A stretch of DNA of 64,000 nucleotides from positions 4,774,001 through 4,838,000 of the forward strand of contig OZ242313.1 of assembly GCA_965208065.1 (NCBI GenBank), read 5' to 3'. Shown here one piece after another: positions 25,260 to 33,076 of this stretch (positions within the stretch are counted from its first letter, which is position 1; each line of letters starts with the position of its first letter). The position numbers and the translations under genes were made by a program. The DNA comes from Bin103 sp002238925. GTDB taxonomy: Bacteria > Spirochaetota > Spirochaetia > SZUA-6 > Bin103. Below the pieces are notes generated by a model. The model saw only the letters and a list, made by a program, of their open reading frames with translations, was not told the origin of the DNA and did not search any database.

Positions 25260-25745
25260 TCAAATCGGCCCACTTTCCGGCGAGCCGCCGGGCGCGGCCG
25301 CCGCCAGCAGCGGCTCCGCCTCCCGGCGCGCGAGCCAGTAGGCAATCTCGACGGCGCTGTGCAGCGGTCCGCTGCCGATGCCCGGACACTCTTCGCCCGC
25401 CATGCGCCAACTCTCCTGGTCGGCAAGTTGCGCCGGCCAGAACGGAAAACTGCGGCACTGCAGCGGCCGCGCCGCGTACACCGAGCACCCGCCCTCGTCC
25501 CAGAACACGCAGTCGTAGTTGGGCTGCTCGCGCAGGCTCAGTTGTGTGACGCCGCCCATGTCCACGGTACGGCAGTAGCGCTCGCGCACCTCACGCTCGG
25601 ACAGATTCAAATGGGCGGCAAGCTGGTCGAGATCGTTCTGCGAGAGCAGGACTACGCCCGGATCGATACGGCAGCACCGCTGGCAGCGGGTGCAATCGAA
25701 GCGCAACCCGTCCGCGAAGAAGGGCACGTCCTGCTGGGACGACAT
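25260..25745 (-). CDS. YkgJ-family cysteine cluster protein
   Basis: The 161-residue protein has the N-terminal cluster FDCTRCQRCCR, a central DCVFWDEGGCSVYAARPLQC and a later GEECPGIG, the Cys arrangement of the YkgJ/FliB-like family (PF03692), thought to bind a metal or Fe-S centre; function is unknown. ATG 25745 is chosen because further upstream lies tRNA-Tyr, 26 bp away. It may be read from the same promoter as the tRNA. The next gene on this strand begins 47 bp downstream. Confidence 0.85.
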   Translation of the reverse strand: MSSQQDVPFFADGLRFDCTRCQRCCRIDPGVVLLSQNDLDQLAAHLNLSEREVRERYCRTVDMGGVTQLSLREQPNYDCVFWDEGGCSVYAARPLQCRSFPFWPAQLADQESWRMAGEECPGIGSGPLHSAVEIAYWLARREAEPLLAAAAPGGSPESGPI

Positions 25746-25771
25746 ATGGGCGGCGGACGTCAACGCGGAAT

Positions 25772-25854
25772 TGGGGAGAGCAGGATTCGAACCTGCGAAG
25801 GCTTTGCCAACAGATTTACAGTCTGCCCCCTTTGGCCACTCGGGAATCTCCCCC
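25772..25854 (-). tRNA. tRNA-Tyr (GTA)
   Basis: On the minus strand the acceptor GGGGAGA pairs with TCTCCCC, the anticodon loop is CTGTAAA (anticodon GTA), the T loop is GTTCGAATC, and there is a long variable arm, as expected for a class II tRNA-Tyr. No CCA is encoded. Confidence 0.95.
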
Positions 25855-25917
25855 CAGATCCGGTACCGTACCCGGCTGGACGTGCTGCAGGTGTGAAAAC
25901 CCACATGAACGAACCGA

Positions 25918-25947
25918 TATTTACCAGTATTCACCCGCCATTGTCAA
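25918..25947 (-). promoter_or_regulatory. Putative promoter of tRNA-Tyr / ykgJ
   Basis: TTGACA (25947-25942), 18 bp, TAAATA (25923-25918) on the minus strand, within an AT-richer patch. The -35 is perfect, the -10 matches 3 of 6. A second TTGACA at 25965-25960 has no good -10 partner. Confidence 0.4.
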
Positions 25948-25974
25948 GCAGCTTGGGCATGTCAAGCTTGGATC

Positions 25975-26047
25975 AGCCACCTGTCGGATTCGAACCGACG
26001 ACCTCGAGATTACAAGTCACGCGCTCTGCCAACTGAGCTAAGGTGGC
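25975..26047 (-). tRNA. tRNA-Thr (TGT)
   Basis: The acceptor GCCACCT pairs with AGGTGGC, the D arm has AGCTCAGTTGG, the anticodon loop is CTTGTAA (anticodon TGT), and the T loop is GTTCGAATC. Length is 73 nt; CCA is not encoded. Confidence 0.95.
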
Positions 26048-26136
26048 GGGAGTCAGTGTGCTGCATCCCCAATATGGCGCCGCCGCGCCGGGTCCGGCCA
26101 GCCCCGCCGCGGCGCGGCGCGCTGCGCTGCGCGAAC

Positions 26137-26511
26137 TCAGCCGCGCGGGCGGTCAGGCCCGGCCAGGTCGGGACGCAGCCCCTCGGCGCCGTTCAGGTAC
26201 ACCGGCTGCGGGCGCTCGGTCCGGTCCGTGTCGTAGGTGAACAGCATCCTCACCAGGCTCGCCATCTGTCCCTCCACGGTGGCTTCCTGAACGCAGAACA
26301 GCGGTACCTCTCCGAATCGGCCGAGACGCAAGGCGGTGGCCGGATTGGCCACGGTGAGGTCTTCCGTCAACGAGCACAGGACCGAGATGATGCGATTCAT
26401 CTCGATGCCGTTCGCCGCCATGATTTTGTCGGCAAGCTTGGTGGCGGCCTCATGGATGGCCGACTTTTCGTTGCTGCGCACTCTGATGGCGCCACGCACC
26501 GCAACTACCAC
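26137..26511 (-). CDS. aroH: Chorismate mutase, AroH type
   Basis: The 124-residue product matches the monofunctional AroH fold: VVAVRGAIRVRSNEKSAIHE at the start (the family has V-R-G-A-x-x-V), SVLCSLTEDLTVANPA with the conserved T-x-D-L, a VPLFCVQEATVEGQ block with the catalytic-region Cys, and VYLNGAEGLRPDL at the end. AroH converts chorismate to prephenate for Phe and Tyr synthesis. It is a lone gene downstream of a small membrane-protein gene, 75 bp away. No regulatory element is obvious. Confidence 0.85.
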   Translation of the reverse strand: MVVAVRGAIRVRSNEKSAIHEAATKLADKIMAANGIEMNRIISVLCSLTEDLTVANPATALRLGRFGEVPLFCVQEATVEGQMASLVRMLFTYDTDRTERPQPVYLNGAEGLRPDLAGPDRPRG

Positions 26512-26586
26512 CCGGCTGCCCCCGCGGCGATGCGTCGCGACCCGGATCCGCCCGATTCCATGGCCGTGGATTGTAACGGCCTGGCT

Positions 26587-26946
26587 CTAAAGCTGGAACC
26601 AGATCAGCAGGAATATCGATGCCAGCAGCAGCGCGATCGCTAGTGCGGTCGCGAGCGCGGTGGCGGCCAGTTGCAGCATGCCCATCGTGCCGGCGGTGAA
26701 CGCGCGGATCAGGCAGTAGCCGACCCGGTACACCCCCGATCCGCCGGCTGCGATGCCGGCCACCTCCATCAGCCGCAGCAACAGCAACTGTGTCTGGTCG
26801 AGGAACCCCTGAACGTTGCCAAGCAGGTACAGCACGGACAGCAGCACCAGGTGGAGAAAGCTGTACCACAGGATTCGGCCGCTCAGCTCGCCCAACGCCA
26901 CGGCCATGCCGCGCACGTCGAACCGCCAAGGTTGCACTACGCTCAA
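26587..26946 (-). CDS. Small membrane protein of unknown function
   Basis: The 119-residue product has three hydrophobic stretches: ILWYSFLHLVLLSVLYLLGN, a weaker central one, and ALATALAIALLLASIFLLIW at the C-terminus. I do not recognise a family. The start is uncertain: TTG 26946 gives the longest form, GTG 26937 is possible. It is divergent from the SPFH-like gene with only 21 bp between them, so promoters must overlap coding sequence, and it lies upstream of aroH on the same strand. Confidence 0.5.
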   Translation of the reverse strand: MSVVQPWRFDVRGMAVALGELSGRILWYSFLHLVLLSVLYLLGNVQGFLDQTQLLLLRLMEVAGIAAGGSGVYRVGYCLIRAFTAGTMGMLQLAATALATALAIALLLASIFLLIWFQL

Positions 26947-26967
26947 AGAATCCTCGATACTCGGTGC

Positions 26968-27837
26968 ATGAAAGGCCTGATCAGTATCATAGTGCTATTG
27001 GGCGTTGCCGGCACCATATTCGTAGCCGGGTGGATCCAGATCCTGCTGCCCGCCGCCACCTACGCGGTGCAGTTTTCCAAGACCGGCGGCTACGATGCGC
27101 GCGTCATCGCGCCGGCCACCTTCGCATGGCGATGGGAACGGGTCATTCCCGGGAATGTTACGCTGTACTTCTTCGCCGTGCAGCCGGCCACCGTCAGCAC
27201 GCCGATCCGCGGCACGCTGCCGTCCGCGGATACGGTGGCAAGCGTGCTGCCGGGCAACGTCGATTTCGGGTATCAGGCCACCGTGTCCGTGACGTTCTCC
27301 GTGCGCCCGGAGGCGCTGCCCCACCTGGTGGCAACCGAGGGCCTGTTGCCGGAGTCGCTGCCCGCCTGGACGCAGGCCAAGGGAGAGGCGGTCGCTCACG
27401 CCGCGTTCGAGCGCCTGCAGACCGGCGACCTGGCCGGGGCTCTGCGCAATCTCGCCGCGGTGGAGGCGCGCGTGGCCGGCGCGCTCGCCGAGCAGTTCCC
27501 GGCGGTGGAGATTCGCGCGGTGCGGTTCGCGGATCTGCGTCTTCCCGACCTGGAACTGTACGAACGCGCGCGCCGCTCCTACCTGGCGCTGCTGGAGGCG
27601 CGCTCCGAAGCGCGCCGTGTCGCGGCGCTGAATCTGGCATCGGAACGGGAGCGCGGGGTGGCGGCGGGGGAAGCACGCCGCGAGGCGCTGCAGGTGCTGC
27701 GCGAGTACGGCCAAGTGCTCGAAGACTTCCCGATTCTGATCCAGTTCCTCGCCCTGCAGAGCGACGACGGGCGCGAATCGTTCATTGACCTGCCCGCCCA
27801 GGAGGCACTCGAACCGGCGCTCGAACCGGCACCGTAA
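26968..27837 (+). CDS. SPFH/band 7-like membrane-anchored protein
   Basis: The 289-residue product has one N-terminal membrane helix (ISIIVLLGVAGTIFVAGWIQ), a beta-rich domain (about residues 40-130, with VSVTFSVRPEALPHLV) and a long C-terminal helical part with many Arg, Glu and Ala (for example RSYLALLEARSEARRVAALN, residues about 200-250). This layout resembles SPFH/prohibitin-type scaffolds but no diagnostic motif is certain. ATG 26968 is the first Met after the 21-bp divergent spacer. A distant surface or secretion role cannot be excluded. Confidence 0.5.
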   Translation: MKGLISIIVLLGVAGTIFVAGWIQILLPAATYAVQFSKTGGYDARVIAPATFAWRWERVIPGNVTLYFFAVQPATVSTPIRGTLPSADTVASVLPGNVDFGYQATVSVTFSVRPEALPHLVATEGLLPESLPAWTQAKGEAVAHAAFERLQTGDLAGALRNLAAVEARVAGALAEQFPAVEIRAVRFADLRLPDLELYERARRSYLALLEARSEARRVAALNLASERERGVAAGEARREALQVLREYGQVLEDFPILIQFLALQSDDGRESFIDLPAQEALEPALEPAP

Positions 27838-27874
27838 CCGGATCTGCGCCCGTGCCGGCAGCGAGCCGGCGCGC

Positions 27875-28555
27875 TCAGGGCGGAATTGGCAGGCGCTCGA
27901 GGTTGCGAATCATCAGCAGGCGGCCGCGCTCGACAGCGACCTGCCACTCGTCGGCCACCACCACGTTGCTGACGCTGGCATGGCCGCGCCGCAGCCGGAT
28001 GCCGTCGAGCGGCCAGCGCAAGCCGTGCGACGAGAGCCCGTCGGCGGTGCCGGACAGCGGAAACAGCGACACCGTGCTGCCGCGGTGTCCGCGAAAACAT
28101 GCGCGGCCGGCGATTGCTTCCATGTGCTCGCCGGCGGTAAGCCACACCCGGAGGCGCCGGTCGCGCTCGAACAGGCCGAGCACGGCGAGTTGATGGTCGA
28201 ACCGCCCGCCGCCGCCGCCAGCCACGATTATGAGTCCGCAGCCCCGCTCGGCAAGCGCCTGCAGGCCGAGTTCGGCGTCGGTGAGCGCCTTGTCGGGATT
28301 GGCCGCGCGTACGCACCCGGCTGGCAGCCGCGCCAGTTCGGACCGCCGGGTCACCGAATCGAGGTCGCCGACCACCAGGTCGGGCTGCACGCCGAGTTCC
28401 ACGGCAAGGTCGAATCCGCTGTCCGCGGCCACCACCACGCCGACCCGTTGCAGGTACGGCGCCACCACCGCGCGCGGCGGACCGGCGCTGCCCAGCAGCA
28501 ACAAGCCGTTCGATAATCGCCGCGACGCCATCGCCGCACTGTACCGAACCGTCAT
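27875..28555 (-). CDS. thiN: Thiamine pyrophosphokinase
   Basis: The enzyme transfers pyrophosphate from ATP to thiamine. Motifs: VVVAADSGFDLAVELGVQPD then LVVGDLDSV (the D-x-D substrate-binding region), NPDKALTDAELGLQAL (the D-K-T-D-x-x-x-A motif, here DKALTDAE), GGGGGRFDHQLAVL (G-G-x-G-x-R-x-D-H) and the C-terminal SVSNVVV. ATG 28555 gives 226 residues; ATG 28531 gives 218, nearer the usual length. It runs divergently from the CCA-adding enzyme and converges with the SPFH-like gene 37 bp away. Confidence 0.88.
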   Translation of the reverse strand: MTVRYSAAMASRRLSNGLLLLGSAGPPRAVVAPYLQRVGVVVAADSGFDLAVELGVQPDLVVGDLDSVTRRSELARLPAGCVRAANPDKALTDAELGLQALAERGCGLIIVAGGGGGRFDHQLAVLGLFERDRRLRVWLTAGEHMEAIAGRACFRGHRGSTVSLFPLSGTADGLSSHGLRWPLDGIRLRRGHASVSNVVVADEWQVAVERGRLLMIRNLERLPIPP

Positions 28556-28649
28556 GGCGCCGCCAACCGGCCCACCTGCATGCATCCGCGTGCGCACCCG
28601 CCCGCGGGCGTGGCGGAGCGCCGCGCGGCGTGAGTACAATATCGGCATC

Positions 28650-30101
28650 GTGTTCTCCGTGCCTCGCGTGGTAAAACGGTTCGCGCGTCCGTTCGCCGAC
28701 CGCGGCCTGCAGTGCTGGCTGGTGGGCGGCGCCGTGCGCGACCTGCTCATGCGCCGCCCGCCCGGCGACTTCGACATTGCCACCGACGCGCACCCGGAGC
28801 ACGTCGGCGGCATGTTCCGCCACGTCATCCCCACCGGCCTGCGCCACGGCACCGTGACCGTACTGTTCGCCGGCCGGCAGCTGGAGGTGACCACGTTCCG
28901 CACCGAATCCGGGTATCGCGACGGCCGCCGCCCCGACAGCGTCGCATTCGCGCCAACCATCGAGGAGGACCTGAGCCGCCGCGACTTCACCATCAACGGC
29001 ATCGCGATGGAGGTACCGGGCGGACGAATCGTCGATCCGTTCGGGGGACGTGCCGACCTGAAGCGCGGCCTGATCCGCGCCATCGGCGACCCGGCGGAGC
29101 GCTTCGCCGAGGATGGCCTGCGCCCGCTGCGCGCCTGCCGCATTGCGGCGCAGCTCGGCTTTCGCGTCGATGCGGCCACCGGAGCGGCGATTCCCGGCAG
29201 CCTGGATACGGTGCGCCGGGTCGCCGGCGAGCGCATCGGCGCCGAGATCGAGCGCATCGTGCTCGCCCCGCGCCCATCGGTCGGCCTGCGGCTGATGGAG
29301 GAGACCGGACTGCTCGAACTCCTGCTCCCTGAACTGCACCGCTGCGTGGGGGTGGAGCAGCGCCAGCCGCCGGGGCGCGCGGCCGACGAGCCCGAATTCG
29401 ACGTGTTCACCCACTCGCTGGCGGCGTGCGACGCCAGCGACTCCGAGCCGGTGCTGCGCTGGGCGGGGTTGCTGCACGACATCGGCAAGGCCACCACGAT
29501 GGTTCGCGACGCCGACGGTACCCTCACGTTCCATCACCACGACCGCGAGTCGGCACGCATGACGGGCGAGATTTTCGACCGCCTGCGCTATCCGCACGCG
29601 CGGCGCGACGAGGTCGCCCACCTGGTGGCGCTGCACATGTTCCAGTACGACGAACACTGGTCCGACGCGGCGGTGCGCCGCTTCGTGGCACGCGTCGGCC
29701 GCGATCGGCTCGATGATCTGCTGGCGCTGCGCCGCGCGGACCAGATGGGCCGTTACGGCGCCGCCCACCACGGCCGGTTGACGCCGCGCCTGGTCGCGCT
29801 CGCGAGCCGCGTGGAGGCGGTGATGGCGCAGAGCGAAGCGCTCACGGTGCGCGATCTTGCCGTGAACGGGAACGACCTCATGACCGAGCTGGACCTGGCG
29901 CCCGGTCCGGTGCTGGGCGTCCTGCTGCGCGAGCTGCTGGAGGCGGTGCTCGACGATCCGACCCAGAACCAGCGCGACACGCTGCTTGCCATCGCCGCCA
30001 ACTTCTACCGCTCGCGGATCCGGCAGGATGCGCGCCCTCAGCCGGCCGCCGGGCCTGACCCGCGTTCGCGGCCGCCGGGCCGTCCGGTCAGCGCAGAGTA
30101 A
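28650..30101 (+). CDS. CCA tRNA nucleotidyltransferase / poly(A) polymerase family protein with HD domain
   Basis: The 483-residue protein has the class II nucleotidyltransferase head (CWLVGGAVRDLLMRRPPGDF then DIAT), LRHGTVTVLFAG, the RRDFTINGIAM motif and the neck RFAEDGLRPLRACRIAAQLG. A C-terminal HD phosphohydrolase domain contains LLHDIGKATT. These enzymes add CCA to tRNA 3' ends, and the two tRNAs nearby that I checked lack encoded CCA, consistent with need for it. Start is GTG 28650; a second GTG is at 28659. The 3' end overlaps the convergent rnc gene by 64 bases. Confidence 0.9.
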   Translation: MFSVPRVVKRFARPFADRGLQCWLVGGAVRDLLMRRPPGDFDIATDAHPEHVGGMFRHVIPTGLRHGTVTVLFAGRQLEVTTFRTESGYRDGRRPDSVAFAPTIEEDLSRRDFTINGIAMEVPGGRIVDPFGGRADLKRGLIRAIGDPAERFAEDGLRPLRACRIAAQLGFRVDAATGAAIPGSLDTVRRVAGERIGAEIERIVLAPRPSVGLRLMEETGLLELLLPELHRCVGVEQRQPPGRAADEPEFDVFTHSLAACDASDSEPVLRWAGLLHDIGKATTMVRDADGTLTFHHHDRESARMTGEIFDRLRYPHARRDEVAHLVALHMFQYDEHWSDAAVRRFVARVGRDRLDDLLALRRADQMGRYGAAHHGRLTPRLVALASRVEAVMAQSEALTVRDLAVNGNDLMTELDLAPGPVLGVLLRELLEAVLDDPTQNQRDTLLAIAANFYRSRIRQDARPQPAAGPDPRSRPPGRPVSAE

Positions 30102-30904
30102 GCGCGGGCCGCGGCCTGCTGTTCGGCCGCCTTCTTGTTCTTGCCCGAGCCGGGACCGTAGGTTTGGCCGCCGAGTTGCACCGCGATCCAGAAGGTGCGG
30201 TCATGGTCGGGACCTTCGCGCTTGACCACCCGGTAGCGCGGATGGCTGCGGAAGCGCTTCTGGGCCAACTGCTGGAGCAACGTCTTGAAGTCCTGGCGGT
30301 GGTTGTTGCTGGCGACGCGCTCGATTTCCGGACGCAGTGAGCGCAGCACGAATTCCTGCGCCGCGGCGGTCCCGGAGTCCAGATAGAAGGCGCCGATGAT
30401 CGCCTCCATCGCATCGGCCAGAATTGCTTTCTTGGTGCGGCCGCCGGTGAGTTCCTCGCCGCGGCCAATCAACACGTACGACGACAGGTCCAGCCGCGTC
30501 GCCCAGTCGTACAGCGCCTCCTCGCTCACCACGAACGACTTGACGCGCGCCAGGTCGCCCTCGGTGCGCTGCCCGCTGGTGGTAAACAACTCGTCGCTTA
30601 TCGCCAGACCGAGCACCGCGTCGCCGAGGAACTCCAGCTTTTCATTGTTGGCAGCGCCGGGGCGCTTCGCCGCCGCCGGCTTGCGGATCCCGCTGCCGAC
30701 GCTGCCGACGCTGCCGACGGTGCCGAGCACGCCGGCCTCGTGCGCATACGAGCGGTGGCACAAGGCGAGGTTGAGCAAGGCGAGATCGCGGAAACGGACG
30801 CCGGCCCGCCGCTGCAACCGGCGCAGGGCGGCACGGCGCGCGGCGTCGGCAGGCAACCCGCGGACGTGGAAACCGCGGTTCTTTGCGCGGCGGATAAACG
30901 GCAT
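30038..30904 (-). CDS. rnc: Ribonuclease III
   Basis: RNase III processes rRNA precursors and structured mRNAs. The 288-residue protein has the catalytic signature NEKLEFLGDAVLGLAISDEL, the second metal site ADAMEAIIGAFYLDSG, and a double-stranded RNA-binding domain at the C-terminus (DFKTLLQQLAQKRF then YGPGSGKNKKAAEQQAAARA). Just before the signature there is an insertion of about 24 residues with the repeat VGSVGSVGS, encoded by three perfect copies of a 9-base unit. A Pro/Gly/Arg-rich tail overlaps the convergent polymerase gene. ATG 30904 is preferred; 30922 is possible. Confidence 0.93.
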   Translation of the reverse strand: MPFIRRAKNRGFHVRGLPADAARRAALRRLQRRAGVRFRDLALLNLALCHRSYAHEAGVLGTVGSVGSVGSGIRKPAAAKRPGAANNEKLEFLGDAVLGLAISDELFTTSGQRTEGDLARVKSFVVSEEALYDWATRLDLSSYVLIGRGEELTGGRTKKAILADAMEAIIGAFYLDSGTAAAQEFVLRSLRPEIERVASNNHRQDFKTLLQQLAQKRFRSHPRYRVVKREGPDHDRTFWIAVQLGGQTYGPGSGKNKKAAEQQAAARAYSALTGRPGGRERGSGPAAG

Positions 30905-30986
30905 TCGCACTGCTCCGTGCACGGATGCCGCGCCGGGAGCGTGCGGAGAGGAATCCCGGCGCGGTGCGGAGGAATCCCGGCGCGGT

Positions 30987-31232
30987 CTACTTGCCGCTGA
31001 TCTGCGACTCGATGAAGGCCAGTGCGTCCTTTACGGTTTCGAACTCGTTGGCCTTCTCGTCGGGTATCGTGATGCCCAGTTCCTCTTCGATGGCATACAC
31101 CAATTCGTAAGTGTCCAGGCTGTCAGCACCCAGGTCCTGTCGAAACGACGAGTCGAGCGTAATCTTGCCCTCGTCGATCTCGAGACGGTCGGCTATGAGC
31201 TTCTTCATCTTGTCGAAGAGCTGTTCATCCAT
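30987..31232 (-). CDS. acpP: Acyl carrier protein
   Basis: The 81-residue protein carries growing acyl chains in fatty-acid synthesis on a phosphopantetheine arm. The attachment serine lies in the canonical LGADSLDTYELVYAIEEELG. Start at ATG 31232 is fixed by GGAGGA eight bases upstream. It sits between rpmF (28 bp upstream) and rnc (82 bp downstream), the rpmF-acpP-rnc order seen in many bacteria. Confidence 0.97.
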   Translation of the reverse strand: MDEQLFDKMKKLIADRLEIDEGKITLDSSFRQDLGADSLDTYELVYAIEEELGITIPDEKANEFETVKDALAFIESQISGK

Positions 31233-31260
31233 CGTTATGTCCTCCGATTTTCCCGGCCGG

Positions 31261-31455
31261 CTAGGCCAACTCGTCGGGCTTGAGCACCTGCCGTCCGCGA
31301 TAATGTCCACATGCATGGCACACCCGGTGAAGAACCATCCGACTGCCGCACTGGGGACACTCGATCATGCTCGGCAGCGCGATGCGCATGTTTACCGCCC
31401 GCCTCCGACGACTCCGCGCTTTGGAGTGTTTCCGTTTCGGCCCTATAGACGCCAT
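31261..31455 (-). CDS. rpmF: 50S ribosomal protein L32
   Basis: The 64-residue protein has the basic L32 start (PKRKHSKARSRRRRAVNM) and a zinc-binding CPQC...CHAC motif (IECPQCGSRMVLHRVCHACG). The zinc form with all four Cys indicates no zinc-sparing substitution. A 23-codon open frame starting GTG (MSVALPSPTSSKRAAQQHTE and a few more) ends four bases before the ATG; it may be a leader or chance. A promoter lies about 120 bp upstream. Confidence 0.95.
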   Translation of the reverse strand: MASIGPKRKHSKARSRRRRAVNMRIALPSMIECPQCGSRMVLHRVCHACGHYRGRQVLKPDELA

Positions 31456-31575
31456 TTGCTATTTTCCCAATTCGGTGTGCTGCTGCGCCGCCCGCTTCGA
31501 CGAAGTCGGCGACGGCAAGGCAACGCTCACGTATAGTTCGTTGGCCAGCGGCTTCCACCGCGGCGAAGTCTGCGC

Positions 31576-31605
31576 AACCTAACAAGGCGCGCATGCAGAT
31601 GTCAA
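31576..31605 (-). promoter_or_regulatory. Putative promoter of rpmF-acpP-rnc
   Basis: TTGACA (31605-31600), 18 bp, TAGGTT (31581-31576) on the minus strand. The -35 is perfect, the -10 matches 3 of 6 including T1, A2 and T6. Predicted start near 31569 gives a leader of about 114 nt before rpmF. Confidence 0.45.
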
Positions 31606-31650
31606 GCGACTGCGCCGGCGACTGCCGGCAACCGGCACCCGGCGCGCTGG

Positions 31651-32148
31651 TCAGGAGCCGGCCGGGACGGCCACCGGGCCGAGCTTGGCGGCCAGGGCAT
31701 CCGCCACTACCGGCGGCACCATCGCGTTGATGTCGCCGCCGAGGCTGGCGACCTCCTTGATGCCCGACGAACGCAGCACAAAGTACTTCTGATCGGTGGG
31801 CAGAAAGATGGTCTCGATGGCGGGGTACAGAGCCTTGTTCATCATCGACAACTCGAACTCGTACTCGAAGTCGGACATGGCGCGCACGCCGCGCAACAGG
31901 GTGGTGACTCCGACGCGCCGCGCGAACTCGACGATCAGGCCGTTCCACACGTGCACCTCGGTATTGGGCAGGTCGGCCACCAGCGCGTTTACCATCGCCA
32001 ATCGTTCTTCGGCGGTGAACAGCGCCGACTTCTGCGGGTGCACGGCAATCACCACGACCACCCGGGCGAACATCCGGGTCGCACGCCGCATCAGGTCGAG
32101 GTGGCCGTTGGTGGGTGGGTCGAAGGTGCCGGGAAAGATCACTTGCAC
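31651..32148 (-). CDS. coaD: Phosphopantetheine adenylyltransferase
   Basis: CoaD makes dephospho-CoA from phosphopantetheine and ATP. The 165-residue protein starts at GTG 32148, preceded by GAGGAA about 7 bases upstream. Motifs are IFPGTFDPPTNGHLDLMRRA (with the T/H-x-G-H nucleotidyl-transfer signature), LLRGVRAMSDFEYEFELSMM, and FVLRSSGIKEVASLGGDI. The length is normal. Its start overlaps the end of the basic zinc-finger-like gene upstream by ten bases, so the two are probably co-translated. Confidence 0.95.
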   Translation of the reverse strand: MQVIFPGTFDPPTNGHLDLMRRATRMFARVVVVIAVHPQKSALFTAEERLAMVNALVADLPNTEVHVWNGLIVEFARRVGVTTLLRGVRAMSDFEYEFELSMMNKALYPAIETIFLPTDQKYFVLRSSGIKEVASLGGDINAMVPPVVADALAAKLGPVAVPAGS

Positions 32149-32735
32149 GGCACTTCCTCGCTGGCGGCGACGTTCACGCGCCGCTCCGGCATCGGCAGGC
32201 GCAGTTCCTCGCGCCACGCCGGCGCCGAGTCCCGCTCCTCGACCTCTATCCGCTTGTGGATCAACAGGGTGCCGCCCCGGTCGCCCGACCGCGCGGAGGC
32301 GCGCATTTGCACGATGCCGAAACTGCCCCCGCCCAGGTAGCACAGCCGTGCGCCTTCCTCCAGTTCCTCCCGCTCGCCGAGCAGGGCAACGATGCAGTCG
32401 AAATGGGCCGGAGCCCCGCGATCCCCGTAGGCGATCGCGGTGTACAGGTCGTCCACCGGCTCCGCGCACAGCGGACAGGTGCGCGGACCGGTCGCCGGCG
32501 CGGGCACGGGGGCGCGCGGCTCGCCGGTGTCTTGCGCAGCAACCGGGCCGCGCGGCTCGCCGGTCGCCGGCGCGGCGTTGTCGCGCGCAGCGTCGTCGCG
32601 CGCAGCCGGGGTGCGATTCGCGGCCGGTGCCGGGGCGGGTCTGGCCGCCGGCGAACGCCGGCGGCGGCGCCGACGGCGCCGATTCGCGGGCCGTCGCTGC
32701 GGGCCCTGCTCGCTACTGCTGTGCTTCTGTTCCAT
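32139..32735 (-). CDS. Uncharacterised basic protein with a Cys/His cluster
   Basis: The 198-residue product has an Arg-rich N-terminus (NRRRRRRRRRSPAARPAPAP), a low-complexity Ala/Pro/Gly linker with three related GEPR(A/G)PV segments (residues about 55-90), then a compact domain with CPLCAEPVDDL and HFDCIVALLGEREELEEG, a possible C-x-x-C ... H-x-x-C zinc site, and a beta-rich end. The Arg tract suggests nucleic-acid or ribosome binding. I recognise no named family. It overlaps coaD by ten bases and is probably in the same operon. Confidence 0.6.
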   Translation of the reverse strand: MEQKHSSSEQGPQRRPANRRRRRRRRRSPAARPAPAPAANRTPAARDDAARDNAAPATGEPRGPVAAQDTGEPRAPVPAPATGPRTCPLCAEPVDDLYTAIAYGDRGAPAHFDCIVALLGEREELEEGARLCYLGGGSFGIVQMRASARSGDRGGTLLIHKRIEVEERDSAPAWREELRLPMPERRVNVAASEEVPCK

Positions 32736-32869
32736 TTCCTGATTCCGATTGGTCCGTCGCGGACCGGCGGGCGCAGCGGCGCAACCAATGGCGTGCGCCA
32801 GCGTCGAGATCCTGCGATCAGTGTAGCGGGAAATCCGCTCCCGAGTCCCCCGGCGTCGTTACCCGAATC

Positions 32870-33076
32870 TCAGTTGTACTGGCTGGGATCGCCAATGCTG
32901 TCATCGCCGATCGTGGCACTCCCGCGCGGCAGACTCCGGAAGCCGGGGCGGCTGGCGGGCAGCAATACCTCCGCCAGGAGGCCGGCCACGTGGGCCAGGG
33001 CGCGGGCTACGTAGGCGGGATCGCTCACCCGCCTCCGGTACTCCGCCACCCGGCGGGAATCCAGCGCGCGGCTCAC
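32870..33076 (-). CDS. Small conserved-looking protein downstream of yraN, unknown function
   Basis: A 68-residue frame begins at GTG 33076, overlapping the yraN stop by four bases (GTGA), and reads VSRALDSRRVAEYRRRVSDP, then AYVARALAHVAGLLAEVLLP. An amphipathic helix with regularly spaced Arg and Ala dominates. GGAG lies about 10 bases upstream. The overlap and codon pattern support a real gene, but I recognise no family. There are 134 bp without features between it and the next gene downstream. Confidence 0.5.
   Translation of the reverse strand: MSRALDSRRVAEYRRRVSDPAYVARALAHVAGLLAEVLLPASRPGFRSLPRGSATIGDDSIGDPSQYN

Noticed and set aside
28634..28639. TACAAT as a -10 box for the CCA-adding enzyme gene.
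   Set aside because: No acceptable -35 lies 16-19 bp upstream.
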